A stretch of 64,000 nt of DNA from Paenibacillus dakarensis (GTDB taxonomy: Bacteria > Bacillota > Bacilli > Paenibacillales > Paenibacillaceae). Below are positions 42,983 through 51,572 of the stretch, piece after piece. The DNA lies in assembly GCF_001373415.1 (NCBI RefSeq), contig NZ_CDSE01000022.1:32852-96851 (forward strand), written 5' to 3'. The position numbers were made by a program, and so were the translations under genes. Position 1 is the stretch's first letter. Each line of letters opens with the position of its first letter. The notes under the pieces are model-generated. The model did not search any database. It was not told the DNA's origin and worked only from the letters and a program-made list of their open reading frames with translations.

Positions 42983-43903
42983 TTAAGATATCCCAATGTA
43001 TGATTCAAAAAACATCTGCAATTCCGCAGCTCCATCCGGACGAAAGCTGAATGCTTCTGTCTGGTCACCAGCGTTAACATGCGAACGAAGAAGGCCGGCA
43101 GCTCTAAGTATAAGCAGGTGATGCATAATCTCATCATAAGGCTTATTCAGCTTGGTTGTAATCTCGTTCACCGTTTTTGGCTCACCTGCCAGAAACCGGA
43201 GCAATCTCAGTCGATCGGGGTCTGCAAGGGCTTCGGTCATACGCAGCAGCACGACGGGAGGATCGTCCTCATTTTCTTCCGGTACATCAACAGGATATTG
43301 TATAAGCAGTACATTTTCATAAAAACAATACGTGTTAATGGGGCGGAAATGTACACCTGGAAATAGCAGCACAGAATCAACAGGTATATCATCTAAAATT
43401 ACACCGCCTGTGGCATATTCAATCAGTCCCTCGGGCTCCATTTTATCAAGAAGCAGAAGCTTCTCCTGGGCATCCTCATAAATTAGCGGCTTTAATTCAG
43501 ATTCTACACCAGCAAAATAGTGCTCGTACCACAAACGGAGCAGTGGCGGATATTCCTTTTGAATACGCGTCATGTATTCTTCTGTAATGGCCGGCATGTA
43601 GGGAATGGCAAGGGAACAGAGGTAATCAGGCTTGGAATTCTCGACCCAATCTATAAAGGAAGGAATATCTGGATCTCCTTCTCTAAGAATGGCCAGAGCA
43701 TAAAGAACATCATAATCCAAAAAAGGCAAGTCGTAAGCTTTACCTAGTTCAGTACGGGCCGCATGGGGAAGACGGGCATCCACATCCATAATAAGTTGTG
43801 AGCCAATATCAAGATTATCGGTCCATTTTCGCGTAACATAGATCATAAAACTGCCAAGCAGCTCAAATACTACTGAAACGTCGATGCTTACTTTATACTT
43901 CAT
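42983..43903 (-). CDS. ArsR-type winged-helix regulator with long N-terminal domain
   Basis: 306 residues. The last ~90 form an ArsR-like winged helix (ALADPDRLRLLRFLAGEPKT, VNEITTKLNKPYDEIMHHLLILRAAGLL). The first ~200 residues have no metal-binding ArsR cysteines and look like an effector or dimer domain (LDIGSQLIMDVDARLPHAAR). Such long ArsR members occur in Firmicutes and Actinobacteria with unknown ligands. Divergent from an MFS transporter, with a perfect palindrome (43922-43936) in between, so it probably controls both. Confidence 0.82.
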   Translation of the reverse strand: MKYKVSIDVSVVFELLGSFMIYVTRKWTDNLDIGSQLIMDVDARLPHAARTELGKAYDLPFLDYDVLYALAILREGDPDIPSFIDWVENSKPDYLCSLAIPYMPAITEEYMTRIQKEYPPLLRLWYEHYFAGVESELKPLIYEDAQEKLLLLDKMEPEGLIEYATGGVILDDIPVDSVLLFPGVHFRPINTYCFYENVLLIQYPVDVPEENEDDPPVVLLRMTEALADPDRLRLLRFLAGEPKTVNEITTKLNKPYDEIMHHLLILRAAGLLRSHVNAGDQTEAFSFRPDGAAELQMFFESYIGIS

Positions 43904-43921
43904 GAAACCAGTTCCCTCCAG

Positions 43922-43936
43922 AATAATGACATTATT
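43922..43936. promoter_or_regulatory. Palindrome in the divergent regulator/MFS promoter region
   Basis: AATAATG-A-CATTATT, a perfect 7+1+7 palindrome 19 bp upstream of the ArsR-type gene and just upstream of the MFS promoter. Candidate operator. Confidence 0.55.
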
Positions 43937-43947
43937 TTTATTATGGC

Positions 43948-43976
43948 TTGTATGGAACAGGCTTGTCCACTATAAT
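43948..43976 (+). promoter_or_regulatory. Promoter of the MFS transporter gene
   Basis: TTGTAT (43948-43953), 17 bp, TATAAT (43971-43976). Confidence 0.75.
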
Positions 43977-44028
43977 GTTCATTTGGAAAATTTATTATGT
44001 TTGAAATGATGAGGAGGATCATGCCAAC

Positions 44029-45189
44029 GTGTCAGTCACAGCACAAGCCCGTCAAGGGAGAATGCATTATTTCATATTAATTGCGGTAGTCGTGGGTGCA
44101 GGCTTAAGCCAAGGCCTGCTGCTTCCCGTACTTGCCATCTTTTTAGAACGAATGGGTGTTTCATCCTCTATGAACGGACTGAATGCAGCGGCGCTGTATG
44201 TCGGGTCTTTTGCCATGACACTCGTTGCAGAAAGAGTGCTTGGAATCGTCGGATTTAAGAAATTGATAATTGCCGGCCTGGTTCTTGTTATGCTCTCGTT
44301 AATTGCCTTTCCCCTGTTCCCAAGCGTTGCACTATGGTTTGTGCTTCGGATTCTCGTTGGTGTAGGGGACAGTGCTCTTCATTATGCGGCACAGCTTTGG
44401 GTGCTCTTGATGTCTTCTTCTGCAAATAGGGGCCGCAGTATATCGTTTTACGGTATGTCTTATGGACTTGGATTCAGTCTGGGTCCACTCGGTATATTTC
44501 TTCTGGATTATGGCGAAGCTGTACCATTTATAATACTGGCTATCATATTTCTGTTTGTCCTGCTGATGGTTCTCTTTAAGCTGCCGGATATAAAACCCGA
44601 ACGGCATGCTTCCAATGAAACATTCGAGAAGGGTAGATTCAGAAAGAGCTATCAGTTGGCCTGGTATGCGCTTATTCCTGCGTTTCTCTATGGTTACATG
44701 GAAGCCGGCATAAACAGCAACTTCCCTGTGTACGGGCTTCGCAGCGGATTTTCTATTGAACAAATATCTTCTTTGCTGCCTTTTGTCGGTATTGGAGGAC
44801 TCATACTGCAACTTCCACTGGGTATTTGGAGTGACCGTTTCGGGCGAAAACAGGTTTTGACCGCAGCCGGTATTGTTGGAGGCTTGTGCTTTATACTCAT
44901 CCCGTTCGCAGGGACAAGCTACGTTTCTGTCCTGATTCTTCTGACCCTTGCCGGAGGTCTGGTTGGTTCATTCTTTTCACTTGGCCTTGCTTACGCGGCT
45001 GATATTCTTCCAAGAACTTTGCTGCCGGCAGCAAATGTCGTCGCCTCCTTTCATTTTAATGCGGGGAGCATCGTTGGCCCCAATATAGGAGGCACCATCA
45101 TTGAAATAGGCTGGACATCGGGGATGTTTATACTGCTTGGTTCGGTATATATTCTTTTTGCTTGTTCAGGGTTATTTTTCAAAAAATAG
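44029..45189 (+). CDS. MFS transporter (drug/efflux type)
   Basis: 386 residues with 12 hydrophobic segments, beginning YFILIAVVVGAGLSQGLLLP. The MFS loop 2-3 region is present but degenerate, with the better copy in the second half (GIWSDRFGRKQVLTAA), and FALE-type segment GVGDSALHYAAQLW in TM4-5. Resembles YfkF/TetA-type exporters; cargo unknown. GTG 44029 with GAGGAGG 11 nt upstream; a nearer ATG at 44021 opens only a short frame. Divergent from an ArsR-type regulator. Confidence 0.88.
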   Translation: MSVTAQARQGRMHYFILIAVVVGAGLSQGLLLPVLAIFLERMGVSSSMNGLNAAALYVGSFAMTLVAERVLGIVGFKKLIIAGLVLVMLSLIAFPLFPSVALWFVLRILVGVGDSALHYAAQLWVLLMSSSANRGRSISFYGMSYGLGFSLGPLGIFLLDYGEAVPFIILAIIFLFVLLMVLFKLPDIKPERHASNETFEKGRFRKSYQLAWYALIPAFLYGYMEAGINSNFPVYGLRSGFSIEQISSLLPFVGIGGLILQLPLGIWSDRFGRKQVLTAAGIVGGLCFILIPFAGTSYVSVLILLTLAGGLVGSFFSLGLAYAADILPRTLLPAANVVASFHFNAGSIVGPNIGGTIIEIGWTSGMFILLGSVYILFACSGLFFKK

Positions 45190-45287
45190 GAGCAACCATA
45201 ACGGGAACATTTGTTCTCATGGCAATTGCTTTCGCTTTCTTCTAAACTAGAGTAAAGAATAAGTTACTCGACGGGAGAGACGAGAAC

Positions 45288-46007
45288 ATGATAAAAGTGG
45301 AACGACTGAAAAAAACGATAAACACCGAGAAGAACCCGGTGCTGAATGACATAAGCTTTCAAATGGAAAAAGGGGAGATGATCGGACTTATAGGAGCTAG
45401 TGGTAGCGGGAAAAGTCTGCTGCTCAGCTGCTTGGCGCTTCGGGAAAAATGGGATTCCGGGCGTTTAATTATTGATGGCGAAGATGTACTTAAAAGCGGC
45501 GGCAAGAGGAAGATTAAAAGGGAATGGGCATACCTGGAGCAGAATCCATCGCTTAATATCAACAGAACCGCTCTCAAAAATGTTCTAATTGGTCAATCCA
45601 GCCAGACTCCATGGTGGCGAATGGTTACTGGAATGGTGCGTTCGGATGACTACATGGGGGCTATGGATACCATTGAGCATCTTGGCCTGCTGGACAAAGC
45701 TCATAATAAAGCCAGCGCTCTTAGCGGCGGTGAACGTCAGCGCGTGGCGATCGCCCGTGCACTGGTACATGGAGCAAAGGTTATTTTAGCGGACGAGCCG
45801 GTGATGGGCCTTGACCCGAAATCCGCTGAACATGTGCTGTCAACACTTAAAAAGCTGTGTGAGGAAGACGATCTTACCGTAATTACGGTTATTCCGCTTG
45901 AGCATGCTGAGAGGTACTGCTCCCGCATCATAGGACTTTCCGGCGGACAGATTGCTGTCGATGTGACCGGGCGGCGTTTAACGTATGGAGAGAAGAATCG
46001 AATATAG
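45288..46007 (+). CDS. ABC transporter ATP-binding protein, PhnC/MetN-like, lone cassette
   Basis: 239 residues. Walker A GASGSGKSLLLSCL (~37-50), Q-loop WAYLEQNPSL, signature LSGGERQRVAIARAL, Walker B VILADEPVMGLD. Reads like PhnC-type importer ATPases (helical insert with PWWRMVTGMVRSDDY), but the H-loop histidine is replaced: TVIPLEHAER. No permease or binding protein is next to it. Spacing fits its own transcript, and a lipoprotein gene follows at 42 nt. Confidence 0.82.
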   Translation: MIKVERLKKTINTEKNPVLNDISFQMEKGEMIGLIGASGSGKSLLLSCLALREKWDSGRLIIDGEDVLKSGGKRKIKREWAYLEQNPSLNINRTALKNVLIGQSSQTPWWRMVTGMVRSDDYMGAMDTIEHLGLLDKAHNKASALSGGERQRVAIARALVHGAKVILADEPVMGLDPKSAEHVLSTLKKLCEEDDLTVITVIPLEHAERYCSRIIGLSGGQIAVDVTGRRLTYGEKNRI

Positions 46008-46049
46008 CTAGGCCAAATACATGTTTGGCTATGGAAATAGAAAGAGTTG

Positions 46050-47360
46050 ATGCTTTTGAAAACTAAAATGATGAAAGCGGCCGTATCAGGCATGCTAATG
46101 CTACTGCTTGGCGGCTGCAGTTTTATCGACGATCCTGTATCACTTATGTCTACCCCGGATCTGCCGGCTGACAAACAAACGCTTATGGGAGCGATTAAAT
46201 CTCAAATGCCGGAGAACAGTGATATTATTCGGCCAAAGAGTAATTCTCTAACAAGCTCGATTCGGGTGGAGGATTTGAATAACGACGGTACGATGGAAGC
46301 TGTGGTCTTCTATATTACACCGAATGAAGAGGTTCAAATCCACGGCATGATTCTGCAGCAGCAGGGGAGCTCCTGGGTGAAAAGATTGGATTTTGAGGGT
46401 GAGGGGACTATTCTTGAAACCTTTGAACTGATCGATATTACAAACGACGGAAATATTGATATCGTTGCCGGATTTTCAAGGGGCGAAGAGAATGTGCAAA
46501 ATGGCCTTGTCGTTTACAGCTACGCGGATGATGCTTTAGAGAAAGTGCTGCAGCTGCCTTACACTCATTTTGACGTGACGGATTTGAATGGAGACAAGGT
46601 GAAGGAACTTACCGTGGTATCATTACAGCAATATGAGCTGTCCTTCATTACAACCTACCAGTTTGATAAAGATACCCACGATTTTAAAGAACTGGCCAAA
46701 CTGGATCTTGGGAAAAATGTTGAGAAATATTACAATATCGTCTCAGGAAAAGTGGCAAAGGACAAAGAAGGGATCATATTAGATACGTCCATTATATCCA
46801 ATTCTTCTACGTCCAAGCTGATCGTGATGGAAGACGGAGCATTGGTTGATGTATTAAAAGAAGATGCTGCTTTCAAAGAGCTGCCGATTGAAAGTGAAGA
46901 TATAGACGGAGACGGCATCCTTGAGATTGGACTGCTTGAAGAGCCGATTGGCTGGAACGGTGGTATCATTGAGGATATCCCGTATTTTTATGCCTATTAT
47001 CAATGGGATGGTAAGACCCATTTGGCGAATATCAAGGATGGATTGAAGTTCGTTATCCAAAGGTATCAGGATTCGGAGAACCAGTTCTTTCTTACCTTCC
47101 GATCTGAGTGGCACAATAAGCTAACGGTCCATCCGGATTCAGATAAAGACCGGTATTTGAATTTTATTCTGACGGATACGGGGGAAACAGTAGCTGAAGT
47201 AAAATTCTTCTCGCTGCGTGAATGGGAAAACGCCAAGAATGATTGGAAGGTTCTGGTCCGTAAAAAGGACCAGGTGATCGGGTATAAAGGGGAGCTTAAG
47301 CCTAGTAATGATAAGAAGAGCAATAGTGATGTAGCTCCCATTGAAAGAAAGGGGAAATAG
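46050..47360 (+). CDS. Lipoprotein with VCBS/FG-GAP-like calcium-binding repeats
   Basis: 436-residue surface lipoprotein. Signal with lipobox (MLMLLLGGCSF). Four EF-hand-like Asp-rich loops within beta-propeller-type repeats: DLNNDGTMEAV (~73), DITNDGNIDIV (~130), DLNGDKVKELT (~175) and DIDGDGILEIG (~285). It lies 3 nt before a complete two-component pair, so it may be the sensory accessory of that kinase or its target. Weak ribosome site; ATG 46050 chosen. Confidence 0.78.
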   Translation: MLLKTKMMKAAVSGMLMLLLGGCSFIDDPVSLMSTPDLPADKQTLMGAIKSQMPENSDIIRPKSNSLTSSIRVEDLNNDGTMEAVVFYITPNEEVQIHGMILQQQGSSWVKRLDFEGEGTILETFELIDITNDGNIDIVAGFSRGEENVQNGLVVYSYADDALEKVLQLPYTHFDVTDLNGDKVKELTVVSLQQYELSFITTYQFDKDTHDFKELAKLDLGKNVEKYYNIVSGKVAKDKEGIILDTSIISNSSTSKLIVMEDGALVDVLKEDAAFKELPIESEDIDGDGILEIGLLEEPIGWNGGIIEDIPYFYAYYQWDGKTHLANIKDGLKFVIQRYQDSENQFFLTFRSEWHNKLTVHPDSDKDRYLNFILTDTGETVAEVKFFSLREWENAKNDWKVLVRKKDQVIGYKGELKPSNDKKSNSDVAPIERKGK

Positions 47361-47363
47361 ACA

Positions 47364-48062
47364 TTGAGTAAAGTACTGATATTAGAAGATGAAGAATCCA
47401 TCCGCGGTTTTATCGTAATTAATTTGAAGCGTAACGGGTTTGAAGTGCTGGAAGCGGAAGATGGGCATGAAGCACTGAACCTGCTGCAGTCTGTTCCCGA
47501 TATTGATATTGCGCTGTTGGATGTTATGGTTCCGGGTATAGATGGCTTTGAAGTGTGCCGCCGCGTAAGAGAGTTCAACGAGCGAATAGGGATTATCTTC
47601 TTGACTGCTAAAGTCCAGGAGCAGGATAAGGTATACGCACTATCTGTTGGCGCGGATGACCATGTAAGCAAACCATTTAGTCCAACTGAACTGATTGCGA
47701 GAATTCAGTCCTTGTTACGCCGGGTAAACGTGCAGCGGGCAGGTGTAGCGAAGGTATCCTTCCAGTCGGGTCCATTCACGCTTGATTTGATATCGAAGCT
47801 GTTTAAGAAAAACGGTAAATCAATCGAACTGACTCCAACAGAGTTTTCATTGGTACAATTTTTCCTGGAAAAAGAAAATACGCCTCTCAGTCGTGATGTT
47901 CTGCTGGATCACGTGTGGGGCAAGGAATATATGGGTGATCCCAAAATTGTTGATGTGAATATCCGCCGTCTTCGCCAGAAAATCGAGAACAATCCTTCCG
48001 AGCCGGAATTTCTCCAAACGGTATGGGGTCACGGCTATAAATGGAAGGGTCAGGGCCAATGA
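47364..48062 (+). CDS. OmpR/PhoB-family response regulator
   Basis: 232 residues with an intact receiver: acidic pair in ILEDEESIRG, phospho-acceptor Asp54 in LLDVMVPGIDG, Thr in IFLTAKV, Lys in HVSKPFSP. DNA-binding winged helix in the C-half (IELTPTEFSLVQFFLE ... VDVNIRRLRQKIE, VWGHGYKWKG). TTG start with AAAGGGGAAA upstream. Overlaps the histidine kinase gene by 4 nt; contrasts with the degenerate regulator at 26168. Confidence 0.94.
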   Translation: MSKVLILEDEESIRGFIVINLKRNGFEVLEAEDGHEALNLLQSVPDIDIALLDVMVPGIDGFEVCRRVREFNERIGIIFLTAKVQEQDKVYALSVGADDHVSKPFSPTELIARIQSLLRRVNVQRAGVAKVSFQSGPFTLDLISKLFKKNGKSIELTPTEFSLVQFFLEKENTPLSRDVLLDHVWGKEYMGDPKIVDVNIRRLRQKIENNPSEPEFLQTVWGHGYKWKGQGQ

Positions 48063-49522
48063 TCAAAAAAGGAATTCGCCGGCAAATTGTGCTTCATTAC
48101 TTTCTCGTAGTGTTTATGGCACTTTTACTGGTGGAGGTTATATTTTTACTTGCGATTCGAACCTATTATTACGATAGTGTACACAGCCATATCGCCCGTC
48201 ATATTGATTTTGCCGATGAATATTATCAAAAGTTCCGGTTGAATGAGGATGATACAGCCAAATTAAATGAGATTATTTCTTATTTTGAACTGGATCTTAC
48301 AGAGCTTCAGCTGCTGAATACCTCCGGCAAGGTGCTGATGACCACAAGTGATTTTGGTTCAGATTTGACCATCAAGACCAGCGATGTAACTCAAGCTTTA
48401 GCAGGAGATATAAGCCGCTGGGTGGGCAAGCAGCAGGGGACTGGACAAATGGTTATGGCTGTTTCCTACGCCCTTCAGAACGGGGGAGAGAATGAATATA
48501 TCCTTAGATATGTAACATCTCTCGATAAAATTAATAATAAGCTTCTTCATCTAACGATGTGGGCTTTGCTGATCGGAGTTTCAGTCCTGGCTACGGTGCT
48601 CGCTTTCAGCATCGGACTGGCCAACTCTATCGTTAAGCCATTGAATAATATACGTGCAGTATCTGCCCAGATGGCCAAAGGAAGGTTTAATGTCCGTATT
48701 AAGGGAGATTACAAATATGAGCTGGGCGAACTTGCTTCCACATTAAATTATATGGCTCAAGAGATTGTGCGCAGCAATCAGGTTAAGGATGATTTTATTT
48801 CCTCCATTTCTCATGAGCTTAGAACTCCGTTAACCAGTATTAAAGGTTGGAGTGAAACATTGAATTCCGGAGGATATGATCCGGATGAGACCAGGATCGG
48901 TATGCAGATTATCACGAAGGAGACTGACCGTCTCATTGGTTTGGTCGAAGAAATACTGGATTTCTCGAAGCTGCAGCAGAATGAAATGAAAATGGTTATG
49001 GGTATTGTCGGCCTGCGGGAGCTGCTTCAGGAGATTATGCTGAATCTCTGGGCAAAGGCGGAGAAGAAAGGTATCGAGATCAAGTTGGAATCTGAAATCA
49101 AGCCTGTTATCTACGCAGACGCCAATCGACTAAAGCAGGTATTTCTTAACCTGGTAGATAATGCGATCAAATTCTCGCATGAGAATGGAAAGATCCTGCT
49201 ATCTATGGAGCAGGATGAAAAGTTCGTTACGGTGTCGGTTCGCGATTTCGGGATCGGAATCAGTGAGGAGCATATTCAACGGGTGAAGGACCGTTTCTTC
49301 CAAGTGAATCATGTGAATGGAGGAACGGGGCTCGGTCTTGCGATCACTCAGCAGCTCGTGGAGCTCCATCACGGCGCATTAGAGATGACCAGTGAATTAG
49401 GTCAGGGTACAACGGTTAAAGTTAAGCTACCGCTGCCTGAAGGCAAGATACCCGTGGCAGGCGGTTCTGATAGTGAAGGAGGAGTATCTTCTATCTCCCC
49501 CGAACATGGAATACAAGGATGA
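48059..49522 (+). CDS. Membrane sensor histidine kinase
   Basis: 487 residues. Two membrane helices at ~10-33 and ~170-190 enclose an extracytoplasmic domain of ~130 residues. HAMP (NSIVKPLNNIRAVSAQMAKG), HisKA with phospho-His in SSISHELRTPLTS (~252), and HATPase boxes VDNAIKFSHE (N), VRDFGIGISEEH (G1), and GGTGLGLAITQQLVELH (G2). Start ATG 48059 overlaps the regulator stop. An Ala/Gly/Ser-rich tail of ~25 residues follows the catalytic domain. Confidence 0.94.
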   Translation: MIKKGIRRQIVLHYFLVVFMALLLVEVIFLLAIRTYYYDSVHSHIARHIDFADEYYQKFRLNEDDTAKLNEIISYFELDLTELQLLNTSGKVLMTTSDFGSDLTIKTSDVTQALAGDISRWVGKQQGTGQMVMAVSYALQNGGENEYILRYVTSLDKINNKLLHLTMWALLIGVSVLATVLAFSIGLANSIVKPLNNIRAVSAQMAKGRFNVRIKGDYKYELGELASTLNYMAQEIVRSNQVKDDFISSISHELRTPLTSIKGWSETLNSGGYDPDETRIGMQIITKETDRLIGLVEEILDFSKLQQNEMKMVMGIVGLRELLQEIMLNLWAKAEKKGIEIKLESEIKPVIYADANRLKQVFLNLVDNAIKFSHENGKILLSMEQDEKFVTVSVRDFGIGISEEHIQRVKDRFFQVNHVNGGTGLGLAITQQLVELHHGALEMTSELGQGTTVKVKLPLPEGKIPVAGGSDSEGGVSSISPEHGIQG

Positions 49523-49563
49523 ATTTGTTAGGTTAACTGTTTGTTGAGAGGTTGGGAAAGTTC

Positions 49564-50103
49564 ATGGGCTGTGAAATCGTGGAACAGTTTGAAACAGGGC
49601 AGGGGTTCTTTAGCCTCTGCTTAGCTGGGCAAGAAGATAAGAATGATATGCTGTATATTTTGCGTGAAACAGCTGAGCTCATGGTTAGGGATGGTTTAAA
49701 CCAGTGGACGCCTTCACTGTTTTCACTCGAATTGATGGAGGAATACGTAACGGAAAGAGAAGTATTTCTTCTGAAGTTTGACCATAAACCGGCTGGTTTA
49801 TTTACTCTTCAAGACAGTGATCCTGCTTATTGGGGAGAAAGGAATGATCAACGGTTTCTGTATTTGCACCGGCTAGCTGTTCTTCCAGGCTTCCGCGGCT
49901 TACAGCTGGGGCAGAAGATGATACGTTTCGCAGAAGAACGTGCGGGGAATAAAGAAAAGATCGGGCTTCGATTAGACTGTGTTTCCCACCTGGAGGGATT
50001 AAATCAGTTTTATAAAAGGCAAGGATTTGAATTTATCGCTAAGCAGAGCATGGGTAAGCGCTTTGTTCATTTATACGAGAAACGATTCAGCGGCTTATCA
50101 TGA
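49564..50103 (+). CDS. GNAT-family N-acetyltransferase
   Basis: 179 residues. Core acetyl-CoA signature in YLHRLAVLPGFRGLQLGQKMI (R/Q-x2-G-x-G/A type), followed by LDCVSHLEGLNQFYKRQGFE. Earlier region PAGLFTLQDSDPAYW matches strand 4. Substrate unknown. ATG 49564 chosen; an in-frame TTG at 49552 is possible but its ribosome site would overlap the start. Followed by a terminator at 50120. Confidence 0.85.
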   Translation: MGCEIVEQFETGQGFFSLCLAGQEDKNDMLYILRETAELMVRDGLNQWTPSLFSLELMEEYVTEREVFLLKFDHKPAGLFTLQDSDPAYWGERNDQRFLYLHRLAVLPGFRGLQLGQKMIRFAEERAGNKEKIGLRLDCVSHLEGLNQFYKRQGFEFIAKQSMGKRFVHLYEKRFSGLS

Positions 50104-50119
50104 CAAGGTAATAATAAAT

Positions 50120-50153
50120 AAAGAGCGGTCCGTTAAGAACGGATCGCTCTTTT
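50120..50153. terminator. Bidirectional terminator between GNAT gene and glgC
   Basis: AAAGAGCG-GTCCGTT / AACGGATCGCTCTTT (50120-50151), followed by T; mirrored A run for the convergent gene. Confidence 0.8.
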
Positions 50154-50169
50154 AGTACAGAATTTTGGT

Positions 50170-51384
50170 TTATGATGAAGATACATTGGCACGTAGACGG
50201 CCTTTTTCATAAACATCCTGCAGCAGTCGGGAAGGGTGGGTACGCAGGCTTGGTTTTGGCATAACCGTTTCATTAGGTCCGACCACAACAATCTGGTCAG
50301 GTGAGCCTTTGACTACCGCACCGTCTTTAATAACAGCACCTTCACCAATGATTGCATGCTCAATATGAACGCTTCTGCCTATTTTAACATTTGGCATAAC
50401 AACGCTGTCTTTAATAACGGAGTGCTTTCCGACCTCAGCTCCGCAAAAGACAACGGATTTCTTCGCTTTACCATCGAAAGAACATGTATCATGAATGAGG
50501 CAATCCATGTGATCGGTATGGTGGGTGCGACTTGTTGTTAGTTTTGTACGCCATGGACGTGAAAACATTGGCCATTCTTCTTTTTCAAGAACAAGTTCCG
50601 TTTGATTCAAGACATCCATATGTGCTTCCCATAGACTTTCTACTGTACCTACATCCCGCCAGTATCCCTGGAACCGGTATGCATACAAAGGATCATTTCC
50701 TTCCAGCATCTTAGGAATAATATCATGACCGAAATCATGACTGGAATTTTCATCAGCAGCATCCATTACCAAGTGCTGCTTCAGATAATTCCAACGGAAT
50801 AAGTAAATGCCCATCGATGCCAAATTGCTTTCAGGCTTCTTGGGCTTTTCGGCAAATTCAGTGATTTTAAGGTCGTCATTCACGCTCATGACACCAAAAC
50901 GACTCGCTTCTTCCCATGGAACTTCCATAACAGATATTGTTGCTGAAGCCCCTTGTTCGATATGAGCATCAAGCATCTTTCTGTAATTCATATGATAAAT
51001 ATGGTCACCCGACAAAACCAGTACATGCTCTGGGTCTTGCTCATCAATGTAATCCATATTTTTGTAAATGGCGTCTGCGGTGCCAAGATACTGTTTCATT
51101 TCTGTATTGTAAGAGGGGAGTAAGGCGATACCATTATTGTTAGAGTTAGTTAGTCCCCATGGTTCTCCTTCGCCTATATGATCATGTAGTGACTCAGCTT
51201 CATATTGCGTAAGGACTCCAACCGTATCGATTCCTGAATTTACACAATTGCTGAGAGGAAAATCTATAATACGATAGTGACCGCCGAATGGGACAGCCGG
51301 TTTAGCTATCTTTGACGTTAGAGGAGCCAATCGTTTTCCTTCTCCTCCTGCCAAAAGCATAGCAATGCATTCTTTTTTCTTCAT
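50170..51384 (-). CDS. glgC: Glucose-1-phosphate adenylyltransferase (ADP-glucose pyrophosphorylase)
   Basis: First committed step of glycogen synthesis, making ADP-glucose. 404 residues from ATG 51384 ([16 protein letters not shown]), GGGAGGG about 7 nt upstream; a longer in-frame start is rejected. Nucleotidyltransferase motif [59 protein letters not shown]-terminal left-handed beta-helix (hexapeptide pattern [19 protein letters not shown]). Single GlgC; no glgD is adjacent. Divergent from glgBA. Confidence 0.95.
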   Translation of the reverse strand: MKKKECIAMLLAGGEGKRLAPLTSKIAKPAVPFGGHYRIIDFPLSNCVNSGIDTVGVLTQYEAESLHDHIGEGEPWGLTNSNNNGIALLPSYNTEMKQYLGTADAIYKNMDYIDEQDPEHVLVLSGDHIYHMNYRKMLDAHIEQGASATISVMEVPWEEASRFGVMSVNDDLKITEFAEKPKKPESNLASMGIYLFRWNYLKQHLVMDAADENSSHDFGHDIIPKMLEGNDPLYAYRFQGYWRDVGTVESLWEAHMDVLNQTELVLEKEEWPMFSRPWRTKLTTSRTHHTDHMDCLIHDTCSFDGKAKKSVVFCGAEVGKHSVIKDSVVMPNVKIGRSVHIEHAIIGEGAVIKDGAVVKGSPDQIVVVGPNETVMPKPSLRTHPSRLLQDVYEKGRLRANVSSS

Positions 51385-51572
51385 CAGGTTTCCCTCCCGA
51401 GTATTTTTCATCTGTAACTAATACATAAACCTCATATACAGAATCTGAAACGATTATATTGAAATATAAATTTGGAAATTATAATTATGATTTTCATGAT
51501 CATTTTTATTTTCAAAATGGCTACAATGGGGTAATGATTAGAATAATGTATATTTAAAGCAGGTGATAAGAT

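Noticed and set aside
51412..51572. Catabolite (cre) site between glgC and glgB
   Set aside because: The best candidate lacks one base of the consensus spacing; not supported.
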